DNA from: Syntrophaceae bacterium UBA2188
GTDB lineage: Bacteria; Desulfobacterota; BSN033; UBA1163
Reading direction: 5' to 3'
NCBI GenBank assembly: GCA_002327985.1
Contig: DCVM01000058.1
Location: 48,534 to 112,533, forward strand
DNA: 64,000 nt
Every line of letters starts with the position of its first letter. The first letter of the stretch is position 1. This document shows, piece after piece, positions 34,240 to 42,975 of the stretch. Both the position numbers and the translations under genes were made by a program. The notes under the pieces are model-generated. The model saw only the letters and a list, made by a program, of their open reading frames with translations. It was not told where the DNA came from and ran no database searches.

Positions 34240-35646
34240 TTAATAGGCTGATTTACTGAAGAGTCCTCTCCAGAGGGTCATCGAAAGAATCCTCAGATCA
34301 AAACCAATCGACCAATTCTGAATGTAATAAAGATCATGCTCGATCCTTTTTTCCAGAGAGGTATTTCCCCTCCACCCATTCACTTGAGCCCAACCGGTCA
34401 TTCCGGCTTTGATCTTGTGCCGAAGCATATAGAGAGGAATTTTATTTCTAAATTCTTGAACAAAATTGGGTCTCTCTGGCCGGGGGCCAACCAGACTCAT
34501 CTCTCCCTTGAGCACGTTGAACAACTGAGGAAGTTCATCCAGACTGGTTTCTCGCAAGAAGACACCGCTTTTTGTCCTTCTGGGATCGTTTTCCTTAGCC
34601 CAAACGGGCCCGGTTTCACTTTCAGCCCCCACACGCATGGTTCTGAATTTCAACATCCGAAAAAGATGGCCATCAAATCCTAAACGCTCCTGTTTGTATA
34701 AGACCGGACCTTTGGAGGTCAATTTGATTATAAGGCCGATGATCAGCATGATAGGAGATAGGATTACCAATATCAGACTTCCTATGAAGAGATCGAATGT
34801 CCTCTTAAACACACGATCCCAACCATAGAGAGGCGAAGTTTGAAGGCTGATGATTGGAAGATCACCCAATTCGTCCATACCCCCTCTCAAGCTCAGGAAT
34901 TCATAAGATCCTGGCACCACCTTAATCTCTGGTAAACGTCCCCAGAGTTTTTTATACAGGCTTTCAAAACAGTCATATTCATTGATAGAAAGGGCAATAA
35001 AGAAAATATCAACCTCCATCTGACTTAGGAATTGATCAAGGTCTTCATATAATCCCAGCACTGGAATATTTTTAATCTTTTTTCCAACCTCCTCGACGTT
35101 ATGTGTCAAAAATCCGATTACCTCTATTCCTAATTCCGGATAGAGTTCAAATTTTTCCAATACCTTTTGACCCAGTGAACCTGTTCCAGCAATGAGGACA
35201 AACCGCCGGTTATATCCTCGGCTACGAAAAACCTTAAGCGTCTTTCGAGCAAAATATCTCACTAAAAGAACTCCCAAAAAACTGATCACCCAAAAATAAA
35301 AGAATGCCAATCGGGAAAACTCAAACCTTCCAAAAAGGTAGATCACTGCGATCAAGAGAAAAAGGGTCAACGTGAGACTTTTCAAAACATCTAAATATTC
35401 TTTTAAAAAATGCTCGATTCTCCGGGGACGATATAATTTGGACCTTTCCGAAACCAAACCCCATATCAGCCAAAGAGGTAATAAAAATCCAATGTAAGTC
35501 AGAAAAGGAGGAGTTCCCAATGTTGGAGGGATGATCAGGTCTGTGTAAAATCTCAAAAAGTAAGAGAGGATCCAGGCCAGGGCAAGAATGAACAAGTCTG
35601 AAATAATGAACAGAGATTTAAAGAATCGGGCATGCCTTTTTAGCAT
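34240..35646 (-). CDS. undecaprenyl-phosphate sugar-1-phosphate transferase (WcaJ-like)
   Basis: The 468-residue protein has four to five N-terminal membrane segments, a central Rossmann-like domain (VLIAGTGSLGQKVLEKF) and the C-terminal initiating transferase domain (KRTFDLFIGSLILVILSP, KFRTM, SLDELPQLFNVL, GPRPERP). It would start repeat-unit synthesis by moving hexose-1-phosphate from a UDP-sugar to undecaprenyl phosphate. It sits at the downstream end of the glycosyltransferase run. Confidence 0.92.
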   Translation of the reverse strand: MLKRHARFFKSLFIISDLFILALAWILSYFLRFYTDLIIPPTLGTPPFLTYIGFLLPLWLIWGLVSERSKLYRPRRIEHFLKEYLDVLKSLTLTLFLLIAVIYLFGRFEFSRLAFFYFWVISFLGVLLVRYFARKTLKVFRSRGYNRRFVLIAGTGSLGQKVLEKFELYPELGIEVIGFLTHNVEEVGKKIKNIPVLGLYEDLDQFLSQMEVDIFFIALSINEYDCFESLYKKLWGRLPEIKVVPGSYEFLSLRGGMDELGDLPIISLQTSPLYGWDRVFKRTFDLFIGSLILVILSPIMLIIGLIIKLTSKGPVLYKQERLGFDGHLFRMLKFRTMRVGAESETGPVWAKENDPRRTKSGVFLRETSLDELPQLFNVLKGEMSLVGPRPERPNFVQEFRNKIPLYMLRHKIKAGMTGWAQVNGWRGNTSLEKRIEHDLYYIQNWSIGFDLRILSMTLWRGLFSKSAY

Positions 35647-35652
35647 CTCAAA

Positions 35653-36585
35653 TCACCTCGATCCAGAAGAGGAGGTGCCATATTCCCAAAAGTTTTTATT
35701 GAAACTTAACTTTTTTTTAATAGCTAAGGGTAAGCTTTCTTCCAAGAGCCCTGTCCTATATCCAAGAAAACGGCTGGCGGTATCGGCTAAGGCATAGGGT
35801 ATCCAGCCTTTTTGACCATTTGCAGACAGAAATCGAATCTCTTCCTTCAGATATCTGATCCCCTCTTTTTCCGATCTGGCCATCTCCCTAATCCACTGGT
35901 TTCTATGGAAAAAGACTCCGATATCAAAATATCTTTTAAATTGTGTGGTGAAGGAGTAATGATGTGAATGGTATACCACCGCATCCGCTTGATAGGCTAT
36001 CTTATAACCTTTTTGGAGGAGCTTTGCGGCCAGAAACATGTCTTCATTCATGATGGTTTTTCCCGGAAACCCACCCACCTCTTCATAAGCTCTTTTTTTT
36101 ATCGCGGAGCAGGCATTTGAAAAGAAAAAGGTCCTGACTCCAAGTTTCGGTAAATCCTCTATCCCCTTCATCATCTCCGCAGAAGGGTAATTGAAAGACT
36201 TTGCAAATACCTGTATGGGATTGGCCTCCTCATCGTGGATCTGCCTACCGTAGGAAGCGGCGATCATGGGATGCTTCAATGGACTGATCAGGTTCTTAAG
36301 ACATTCCTTGTTTTCGAAAAAAGCATCCTGAGTCATAAAAACAAAAACATCCCCAATGACTCTTGAGGCAGCGAGATTTCTCGTTCCCCCATGGTCGAAG
36401 GCTTTTGCATCAATTTGAATGAAGTCAGCACCGAAGGTTCTGCAAATATTTTGGGTATCATCATCAGAAGATGAATCAACAACTAATATCTGGACTGGCC
36501 TGAACATCTGCTCTTTTAATGTTGTAAAGAGCCGCCCTAAATATCTTGCCCCATTTTTAGTCGGAATAATAATTGAAACTTTCAT
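35653..36585 (-). CDS. GT2 glycosyltransferase, rhamnosyltransferase-like
   Basis: The 310-residue GT-A protein has SIIIPTKNGARYL, VVDSSSDDDT, FDHGGTRNLAA (typical of rhamnosyltransferase-like GT2) and a MTQDAF metal motif. IMNEDMFLAAKLL provides the ED acidic pair. It lies six bases after the WcaJ-like gene in the genome and would add an early sugar, perhaps rhamnose. Confidence 0.85.
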   Translation of the reverse strand: MKVSIIIPTKNGARYLGRLFTTLKEQMFRPVQILVVDSSSDDDTQNICRTFGADFIQIDAKAFDHGGTRNLAASRVIGDVFVFMTQDAFFENKECLKNLISPLKHPMIAASYGRQIHDEEANPIQVFAKSFNYPSAEMMKGIEDLPKLGVRTFFFSNACSAIKKRAYEEVGGFPGKTIMNEDMFLAAKLLQKGYKIAYQADAVVYHSHHYSFTTQFKRYFDIGVFFHRNQWIREMARSEKEGIRYLKEEIRFLSANGQKGWIPYALADTASRFLGYRTGLLEESLPLAIKKKLSFNKNFWEYGTSSSGSR

Positions 36586-36660
36586 CCCTTCCTCTAATCA
36601 TGAGCTTCTGGATTCCTTCATTATCGAACGTCTCCCGTCCTCTCGAATTAAATATTGAGA

Positions 36661-37665
36661 CTACGCATACAAAAACTTTTTAACCTTTGCAATCAAGAAA
36701 TCTTTTTGCCATAAAGGAGTCATTACGCTCAGCAAATATCTATGGGTCACTTTTCTCTTCTTCATTATCACGGCTCTCTTTTTTAACATCCAGGGAAACA
36801 TTCTTACCGCATCCATCTTAGCTTTAAGATACAACCTTAAACGTTTGTGTTTTACAGCAAAATAGATGAATTCCGCTAACAACCCGATAATGAATTCGGG
36901 AAAACATTTTACAAAAACAGTAAGCGGAACATTTTTCATTCTTACAAGCTCACTATTCCTTATGGTGTAATAGGTGGCTGTGTCACTCATGTGGCCAATG
37001 GAAGATCGCACTTTGTGATAGACAACAGCGGTTGGAACATACAAAACCTTCCAACCGTTTAACTGCGCCCGGAAGTTCAAATCAGTGTCTTCATGAATCA
37101 AAAAGAAATCATCATCTAAAAACCCAGTTTTCTCAATCATTTTTCGCCTGTAAAGGGCTGCCCCCGCGCAAGCACCGAAAACATATTCCCTTTTGGCGTA
37201 CAAGGAGGCATTTTCCCCTTCTCCTCTTTTAAAGCCTTTCAGTAGAAAAGAAAATCCATCTCCCGCGCTATCTATAATATCAGCACCGTGAACGATAAGT
37301 TTGGAGGCACATATTCCAATCTCCGGATTGTTATCCATGTTCATAACAACCTCTTCAAGCCATCTTTTGCCGGGCTCTGTGTCGCTGTTTAAAAGGGCGA
37401 TATACTCGCCATTAACATGTTTTAATCCTTCCAAATTACCACCTGAAAAGCCTATATTCCTATTGAGAGGAATTAATTTTACAGAAACACTTAATGGACT
37501 TTCTTTTAAAAACCTCTCTATCTCATACACTGAGCTATCTGAAGAAGCATTGTCAATAATGAAAACCTCAAAATCATTGAAACTCTGTCTTTCTAAAGCT
37601 TTCAAGCAATCTGTTACAAAATCCCTTCCGTGGAAGTTGATGACGATTACGCTCACTTTTACCAT
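36661..37665 (-). CDS. GT2 glycosyltransferase (WbbL/RfbN-like)
   Basis: The 334-residue protein has VSVIVINFHGRDFVTDCL, FIIDNASSDSS, ALLNSDTEPG and IHEDTDLNFRAQLNGW, with a C-terminal basic helical region. This matches the large WbbL-type rhamnosyl/galactosyltransferase group. Its donor cannot be told from the sequence. Confidence 0.85.
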   Translation of the reverse strand: MVKVSVIVINFHGRDFVTDCLKALERQSFNDFEVFIIDNASSDSSVYEIERFLKESPLSVSVKLIPLNRNIGFSGGNLEGLKHVNGEYIALLNSDTEPGKRWLEEVVMNMDNNPEIGICASKLIVHGADIIDSAGDGFSFLLKGFKRGEGENASLYAKREYVFGACAGAALYRRKMIEKTGFLDDDFFLIHEDTDLNFRAQLNGWKVLYVPTAVVYHKVRSSIGHMSDTATYYTIRNSELVRMKNVPLTVFVKCFPEFIIGLLAEFIYFAVKHKRLRLYLKAKMDAVRMFPWMLKKRAVIMKKRKVTHRYLLSVMTPLWQKDFLIAKVKKFLYA

Positions 37666-37819
37666 TTTCTTTTGCGCAGGGTAATTTGGCGACGTCCAAT
37701 TAAAACTTTATGGGATACCCTTTTCCAATCATGATTTATTATTCGAAATCTCTCTTGTCCAAAATAGGTTTTTAAAACCCCCTGTTTGGATAGCACTGAT
37801 GGTAAAGATGACTATCTCG

Positions 37820-37999
37820 TCAATACCAAAAACAGATTGTGAAAGTTACATTCCTATGATGCATCACAAGGAGGTCTTGCGCCTTATTCCGCTCTGGCCC
37901 CTTGGTGAAGGTGAAAGAACCTGTAATGGACGTTTTTCCATCAATGACTATAATCTTATTATGGGCAATCGTATGAGCAGTGTCAATGCAGGTTAAGAT
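37820..37999 (-). pseudogene. fragment of a phospholipase D-like (Nuc-type) gene
   Basis: The minus strand from 37999 reads DTAHTIAHNKIIVIDGKTSI, then TGSFTFTKGPERNKAQDLL. This contains an HKD motif (HNKIIVIDG) and the GSFxFT continuation of Nuc-family phospholipase D endonucleases. It is only about 60 residues, preceded by a TGA and ended by a TGA, and has no start. So it is a decayed gene. The rest of the 37666-38182 gap shows no other clear gene, although 38010-38110 contains a short tail-like reading frame I could not assign. Confidence 0.75.
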
Positions 38000-38182
38000 T
38001 CAGGTTGCCTGGAGTTTACCAAGGTTGCCAGACTTCTGGCGTAATGTAATCGTGCTTCGTCAGTTCCTGGTACAGCGCGTTGTGCCAGAAGGGCACGGCA
38101 GGATGTACGCTCACGCAGGAAGTTGGCGAGCTTGGACATCGACGTGGCTGTGTTCGCCAAAGCGTTTGCTGGACCCGAATCG

Positions 38183-41100
38183 TCATTGACGGCCACGGTT
38201 GTCGTGGAAAAGACGAACATACTGGGATGCCACAACGTCAATTCGATAGCGATGGGCTGCGTCCCCCACTAATGCCAAGGTCTTTAGATACTTTTGCTTG
38301 TCAGTCGCAAAAGCCGAGACAACTTGTGCTGCACGTTCAACCGGAATCTTCCAGTTATTCAACCCGATCACTTCACCAGCCACGCCGTCCTCTGTGGTCA
38401 GCATGTTCCTGATATCACCCACATCGGAGGCAATATAGGGCTTCCCAGCGAAGAGACAATCAACGACAGTCAGAGGAAAGCTTTCAGACTTGAATTTGGT
38501 TAACATAATGCCCATATCCGCCGTCGCATAATAGCCGACCGAGTTCTCACTGAAGCCAGCAAGGTGGACAAAATCAGGAACGCCGACACGGCAGTACTCA
38601 TCATAGACCGGGCCGTTACCTACCAGAATGAGGCGAATGTCGCGACCGGACAGCACTCGCGCTCTTTCGACCACACGAATCGTCTCTGTCCATCCTTTAT
38701 CGGGTATGGCGCGACTGACGCTACAGAGCACGAAGGCATTCTCGGGAATCCCCATGTCCGCCCGCGGCATCGGCACGACATGAGGAAGCTGCATTCCGTT
38801 AGGAATCTTGACGAAGTGGGATGAAGACTTATCATAGAGTCCTGCATTGAAAAATGGGACGAGATTTTTTTCCGCGGTATAGACCCAGGTTGTCACGCTC
38901 CGGTCTGCCCTGCGGAGCTGCTCCGCGGTGACCCCGAAGGCGTCTCCATGTTCAATCATTCCATGAAGGGTGGCGACGTGCGTATGCAGCTCGTCAAAGA
39001 CATCCGGAACCTGCAGAGGGTATTTCTGAATGTGCCACTGGTGAGTATTCAGGACTTCCACACCAAATTCATGGATGATCGCCTTCACATCCTCAACATT
39101 CGAAGTCTCGATGACTGGCACATCATTCCGTAACATTCTGCGAATTTTATCTTCATGGCACATCAAGCCTGCGTTCAGCAAGAGCACTGAAAGGCCCTGA
39201 CGTCTGAATTCGTTCGCCAATCTGATGGGAAGGATTTCGGCTCCGCCAGGGAAGAAACCCATTGTCGAGACCATAACGTTTGGCAACCGGCATTTACGGG
39301 CCTGGAGAACAGACGGATAGTCGTACCAGAGCTCGAATTCCTCATCGCTTTGGCCAACCATCTTCTCGTAGAACGTCCTATAGCCTTTTCGACATTGTTC
39401 TAAAATTTTCAGAGGCACGTCGTATAACGCTGCGACTGTCCGGCTTGCCATCCCCACTTCCTTATAGAACACACTTTTTTTATAGGTGACCTCTGCCGTG
39501 CTGCCTTCATATCGCCGGAAGAAGTTCGTTGTGCCGGTGCTGTAAGCGATCTTCCCGCCCCGAATAATATGAAGATAGAAGACCCAATCGCCCACTACAG
39601 CCATCGACAACCATTTTTCGTCTTCCAGCAGGGGCATGTTGATCGGACGCCTAAAGAGAACACCACTTGCATTGGGTATCGTGTTTTTTAAGCCCAGGGC
39701 TGTCCTGACCTCATTGTGCGCGGTCTCTACATACGACCTGTTCCATTTGTCTGCATAATCCAGATCGCTGACGTAGATCTGAAACTCGTTGCGCAAGGGT
39801 ACTTCATCTCTGTCAACGAAAACACATTTCGAATAGGCGAGCAGAACGGCTTCGTCCTCAAAACAACGGACGAGTACCTCAAGAAAATCCTCGTCGCAGT
39901 AGTCGTCGCTTTCTGCAATCCAGACGAGATCACCTCTGGCCAATTGGATCCCTTTCGCCCACTGGCGATAGGTGCTGCCGGAGTTTTTATCGTTATATAG
40001 GGTACGCGTAATCTCGGGGTTAGTGGCCGCATACCGATCCATCAGGGACCGACTCTGGTCAGACGAGCAGTCGTCCAACAGAATGACCTCGATATTCTTG
40101 TACGTCTGCCCATAGATGCTGTCCAGCCGACGGCGCAGGAACGGCTCGTGATTGTAGTTCGGCACAATCACCGAAACTTTTAGTGTTGCCGTTCCCGATG
40201 TGATGTTCAAAAGTGCTCGGGTTGTCTCATTGAGACGGCTAAAACCTCCCTGCCTATTGGGCTCAAGAAAAAGTCCCTCCCTCCAGTCATTCCACCCATT
40301 CAAGAACACGAAGCGACGATCTTCTGGATGGGTAGCCCTTACTCTGGCAATGGCTGCGTCCAGCCATCGGCGGTAGTGTCTCACATGAAAGCGCGTGTAA
40401 ACGAGGGGGTTGTCTGGCCTCCGGGCAGTGTTATCACGCCCAAGGATGACAGCCTGATAGAGGGGACAGGGCGACACTTGTGTTTTTTGTGCCCGAGCGA
40501 CGCCATGCGAAACCACGACACGGTAAGAAACGACGTTGACTCCGCCCTTGTCCCCCGGCACGTAGTCTCCTGTCTCTCCTGGTACTGGAACATAAGGTAA
40601 ATCGAGGACCGCATCGCAAAGGTTCGCTACGGATACGCCCGAACTGTCCTCTCTAGCGGGCTCCCACTGGGCTATCAGGAAGGGACTACCAACGCCCTGC
40701 TCAGCTAACTGCCTTCTCAGGTGGCTCAGGAGGTAAACCCCTTGGCGCTTTTGGCAAGGCAGAGAAACGAGAACCACTGGCCGGTTGACGATACAGATGT
40801 ACCGGCGGTCCGACACGGCTCGCACAAGGAGAGTGACAAGAGGCTCGAGGGAATCTTCCGAGGTTAGCTCAGCACGCATACAGAAGCGGAAGTCAATGTC
40901 GTCGTGGTCGAGAAAGTTCTCAACCACCTGAGCTGATCCAAGGTCATCGCCGCCAATGATTAGTTGAAAACAGAACCCATAGATGCCGTGACGCTTCGCA
41001 ATCTGTACCTGACGTCTGAGCACCCGCCAATCCGACTGATCATAGAAACCCAGTTCTTCGTTAGGGAGAAGTGGCTGACAGTGACCGCTAAACATGGGCC

Positions 41101-41872
41101 TTCCGCTGCGAACAACTGCCCAGTCGGTCGGTGCATAGAACGCGATAAGCTTGATGTCGGTATCCACAGCGCCGAAGAAAATGTCGTCTTCATAGCGTAC
41201 GGCTGAACCGGGCAAGGCCTGCCTGCCTTCCGACGCACCTGCAATAACATAGTGGTAGAAGGGATTCATACCTGCTATGTGAATATCGCTATACGTTGCC
41301 AAATAGAATTGAGTGTCGAAATCGTCAGATGGATCTCTTCCTTCACGCCAACCGGACTCGCAGTAGTGTCTGATCGCGTCTTGCGGTACCGGTTGCAGGT
41401 CCGTATACATGGAGCGGTAGTAGGCCTCGTCAAAGAGGCCAGACTTTTTGATGGCTGCCACCTCCGCATCGATTGCCGGATCGGAAACTTTTTCTTGTCC
41501 AGATCCTGAAACCGAGTGCACAAGCGCCGGTCTCGGCGTGACCCCAAGGGCCTTCGTCTTTTGGTTTATTGGATGCCCTCCCCTAACACCGTGCTGCAGG
41601 AAATGGACCAGTGGGTTAACTCCAGCCCGAGCAACACCAGGGTTGTCAAGCAGATACTGCGATGTGCTGAATGCGGCGGAGGGGTCTCGGCACTCTCTCC
41701 ACCCATGAATCAAATAGTGCTCTGCCGGATCCACACCGACAATCCTTACATCCGGGTTGTTGGCAAGATAATACTCGGCATCAAATAGCGAGCTGCGGCG
41801 GATCTGACGAAGGCCCGACCAGAGAACAACTTCACGCCGGATATGTTCAGCAACTCTTCTCAGGAACGACAT
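38183..41872 (-). CDS. multidomain glycan protein: SLFDxxYY repeats, WbsX domain, GT2 and GT4
   Basis: The 1229-residue protein starts with SLFDAEYY/SGLFDEAYY modules (~27-100 and ~144-217) of the kind found in large polysaccharide proteins. A WbsX/GH99-like domain follows (~238-556): KLIAFYAPTDW, GHCQPLLP, GIYGFCF and NGWNDWREGLFLEP. Next comes a GT2 domain (~565-830; VSVIVPNYNHEPF, WIAESDDY) and a GT4 domain (~880-1220; LCSVSRAIPDKGW, SESFPLTVVDCLFAGKPYIAS). The WbsX part lacks the usual GFTEW segment. Base composition is richer in G+C than its neighbours, suggesting transfer. It could make or edit a glycan in consecutive steps; specificity unknown. Confidence 0.85.
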   Translation of the reverse strand: MSFLRRVAEHIRREVVLWSGLRQIRRSSLFDAEYYLANNPDVRIVGVDPAEHYLIHGWRECRDPSAAFSTSQYLLDNPGVARAGVNPLVHFLQHGVRGGHPINQKTKALGVTPRPALVHSVSGSGQEKVSDPAIDAEVAAIKKSGLFDEAYYRSMYTDLQPVPQDAIRHYCESGWREGRDPSDDFDTQFYLATYSDIHIAGMNPFYHYVIAGASEGRQALPGSAVRYEDDIFFGAVDTDIKLIAFYAPTDWAVVRSGRPMFSGHCQPLLPNEELGFYDQSDWRVLRRQVQIAKRHGIYGFCFQLIIGGDDLGSAQVVENFLDHDDIDFRFCMRAELTSEDSLEPLVTLLVRAVSDRRYICIVNRPVVLVSLPCQKRQGVYLLSHLRRQLAEQGVGSPFLIAQWEPAREDSSGVSVANLCDAVLDLPYVPVPGETGDYVPGDKGGVNVVSYRVVVSHGVARAQKTQVSPCPLYQAVILGRDNTARRPDNPLVYTRFHVRHYRRWLDAAIARVRATHPEDRRFVFLNGWNDWREGLFLEPNRQGGFSRLNETTRALLNITSGTATLKVSVIVPNYNHEPFLRRRLDSIYGQTYKNIEVILLDDCSSDQSRSLMDRYAATNPEITRTLYNDKNSGSTYRQWAKGIQLARGDLVWIAESDDYCDEDFLEVLVRCFEDEAVLLAYSKCVFVDRDEVPLRNEFQIYVSDLDYADKWNRSYVETAHNEVRTALGLKNTIPNASGVLFRRPINMPLLEDEKWLSMAVVGDWVFYLHIIRGGKIAYSTGTTNFFRRYEGSTAEVTYKKSVFYKEVGMASRTVAALYDVPLKILEQCRKGYRTFYEKMVGQSDEEFELWYDYPSVLQARKCRLPNVMVSTMGFFPGGAEILPIRLANEFRRQGLSVLLLNAGLMCHEDKIRRMLRNDVPVIETSNVEDVKAIIHEFGVEVLNTHQWHIQKYPLQVPDVFDELHTHVATLHGMIEHGDAFGVTAEQLRRADRSVTTWVYTAEKNLVPFFNAGLYDKSSSHFVKIPNGMQLPHVVPMPRADMGIPENAFVLCSVSRAIPDKGWTETIRVVERARVLSGRDIRLILVGNGPVYDEYCRVGVPDFVHLAGFSENSVGYYATADMGIMLTKFKSESFPLTVVDCLFAGKPYIASDVGDIRNMLTTEDGVAGEVIGLNNWKIPVERAAQVVSAFATDKQKYLKTLALVGDAAHRYRIDVVASQYVRLFHDNRGRQ

Positions 41873-41920
41873 TATCCTCCTCTCTTGATTCTCTTTATAT
41901 GAACCCGCTTCAGAGTTTGG

Positions 41921-42877
41921 CTACGCAGAATTTTCTACATGCTTTCGTAACCACCGGACATACTGCTCAACGCCATGTCGCAAGGGCATTCGCGGCTGCC
42001 AACCGGTCTCTTCCATCAATCTCTTCGCAGAGAGAACATTGATAGGAATATCGAACCCCCTCGAAGGCTTAAAGGTCAGTTGGGGTCTCTTTCCAAAGAT
42101 CTCCTGAAGCATTTCAATAATCTTGAGAACGGAATGGCCTTCACCAGTGGAGATGTTAAAGATCTCGTAAGGGCCTTGATACTCCGTCAGCTTGAGGATC
42201 CCTGAAATTAGATCGTTGATGTAAAGAAAGTCTCTCTGAATGGTCCCGTCACCCCAGATTTCGATCGGTTCTTCGCGGAGTATTCGATCTGCAAAGACAC
42301 CGATGAGACCTTGATTGATTTTCAATTGTTGACCTTCCCCGTAAACATTGGAAGGTCTGAGGATCCTGCAATTGATCCCATAGAGATGTCCGTATAACAG
42401 AACGTATTTCTCGATGCTGAGCTTCGTAATCCCGTATGAACAGATGGGATTCGTGGGATGGTCTTCTGTGACGGGATTGGTTTGAGGAATTCCATAGACT
42501 GTTCCGCCTGAGGAGATGAAGATGAGCCTTCTGATAGAGGTGCGATGCAATTGTGATATCCACCGAACCGAAGAGAGCACATTGCTCTGGACATCGTATC
42601 CCGGGTCTTGCATGGAGGATCCGGGAACAGTCGTATGAATGAGATGAAAGCCGATCTGCCCTCCAGATAAAGCATCGAGGACATCTTGTGGTTTCTCCGC
42701 GTCGCCTTCGATGATTTCCAGAAAAGGCTCGATATCTTTGATCAGTTCCCGGGAGGCATAGAGCTTGTCGAAAATTCGAACTCGAAAACCCTCCTGAACC
42801 ATAGCTCTTGAAAGATGACTCCCGATGAAGCCAAGCCCCCCCAAGATGACAACCAATGGCTTTCGGGCATAATTCAA
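41921..42877 (-). CDS. NAD-dependent sugar epimerase/dehydratase (GalE-like SDR)
   Basis: The TTG at 42877 is chosen because GGAGG lies seven bases upstream. The protein (318 residues) then begins just before VVILGGLGFIGSHL, the NAD-binding motif. SSGGTVYG and SYGITK (Tyr and Lys) supply the catalytic triad of extended SDR enzymes; RPSNVYGEG follows. It likely provides a nucleotide sugar for the locus, such as UDP-galactose or UDP-galacturonate. A TTG at 42922 is an alternative start. Confidence 0.88.
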   Translation of the reverse strand: MNYARKPLVVILGGLGFIGSHLSRAMVQEGFRVRIFDKLYASRELIKDIEPFLEIIEGDAEKPQDVLDALSGGQIGFHLIHTTVPGSSMQDPGYDVQSNVLSSVRWISQLHRTSIRRLIFISSGGTVYGIPQTNPVTEDHPTNPICSYGITKLSIEKYVLLYGHLYGINCRILRPSNVYGEGQQLKINQGLIGVFADRILREEPIEIWGDGTIQRDFLYINDLISGILKLTEYQGPYEIFNISTGEGHSVLKIIEMLQEIFGKRPQLTFKPSRGFDIPINVLSAKRLMEETGWQPRMPLRHGVEQYVRWLRKHVENSA

Positions 42878-42975
42878 ATCTAAACCTCCAAGAGAGGATT
42901 TAAAGACAAGCCGTGAACTCAATATCTTGGGTCAGTCCGAAAACACCGTCTTTCCTTATTTCAGTACTACTTCTG

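Noticed and set aside
37799..37996. 65-codon plus-strand frame
   Set aside because: The opposite strand at the same place encodes a recognisable phospholipase D motif, so this frame is its shadow.
38010..38110. Tail-like frame on the minus strand reading FWHNALYQELTKHDYITPEV
   Set aside because: It looks like a protein C-terminus but extends upstream only through unconvincing residues; too short to call a gene or remnant.
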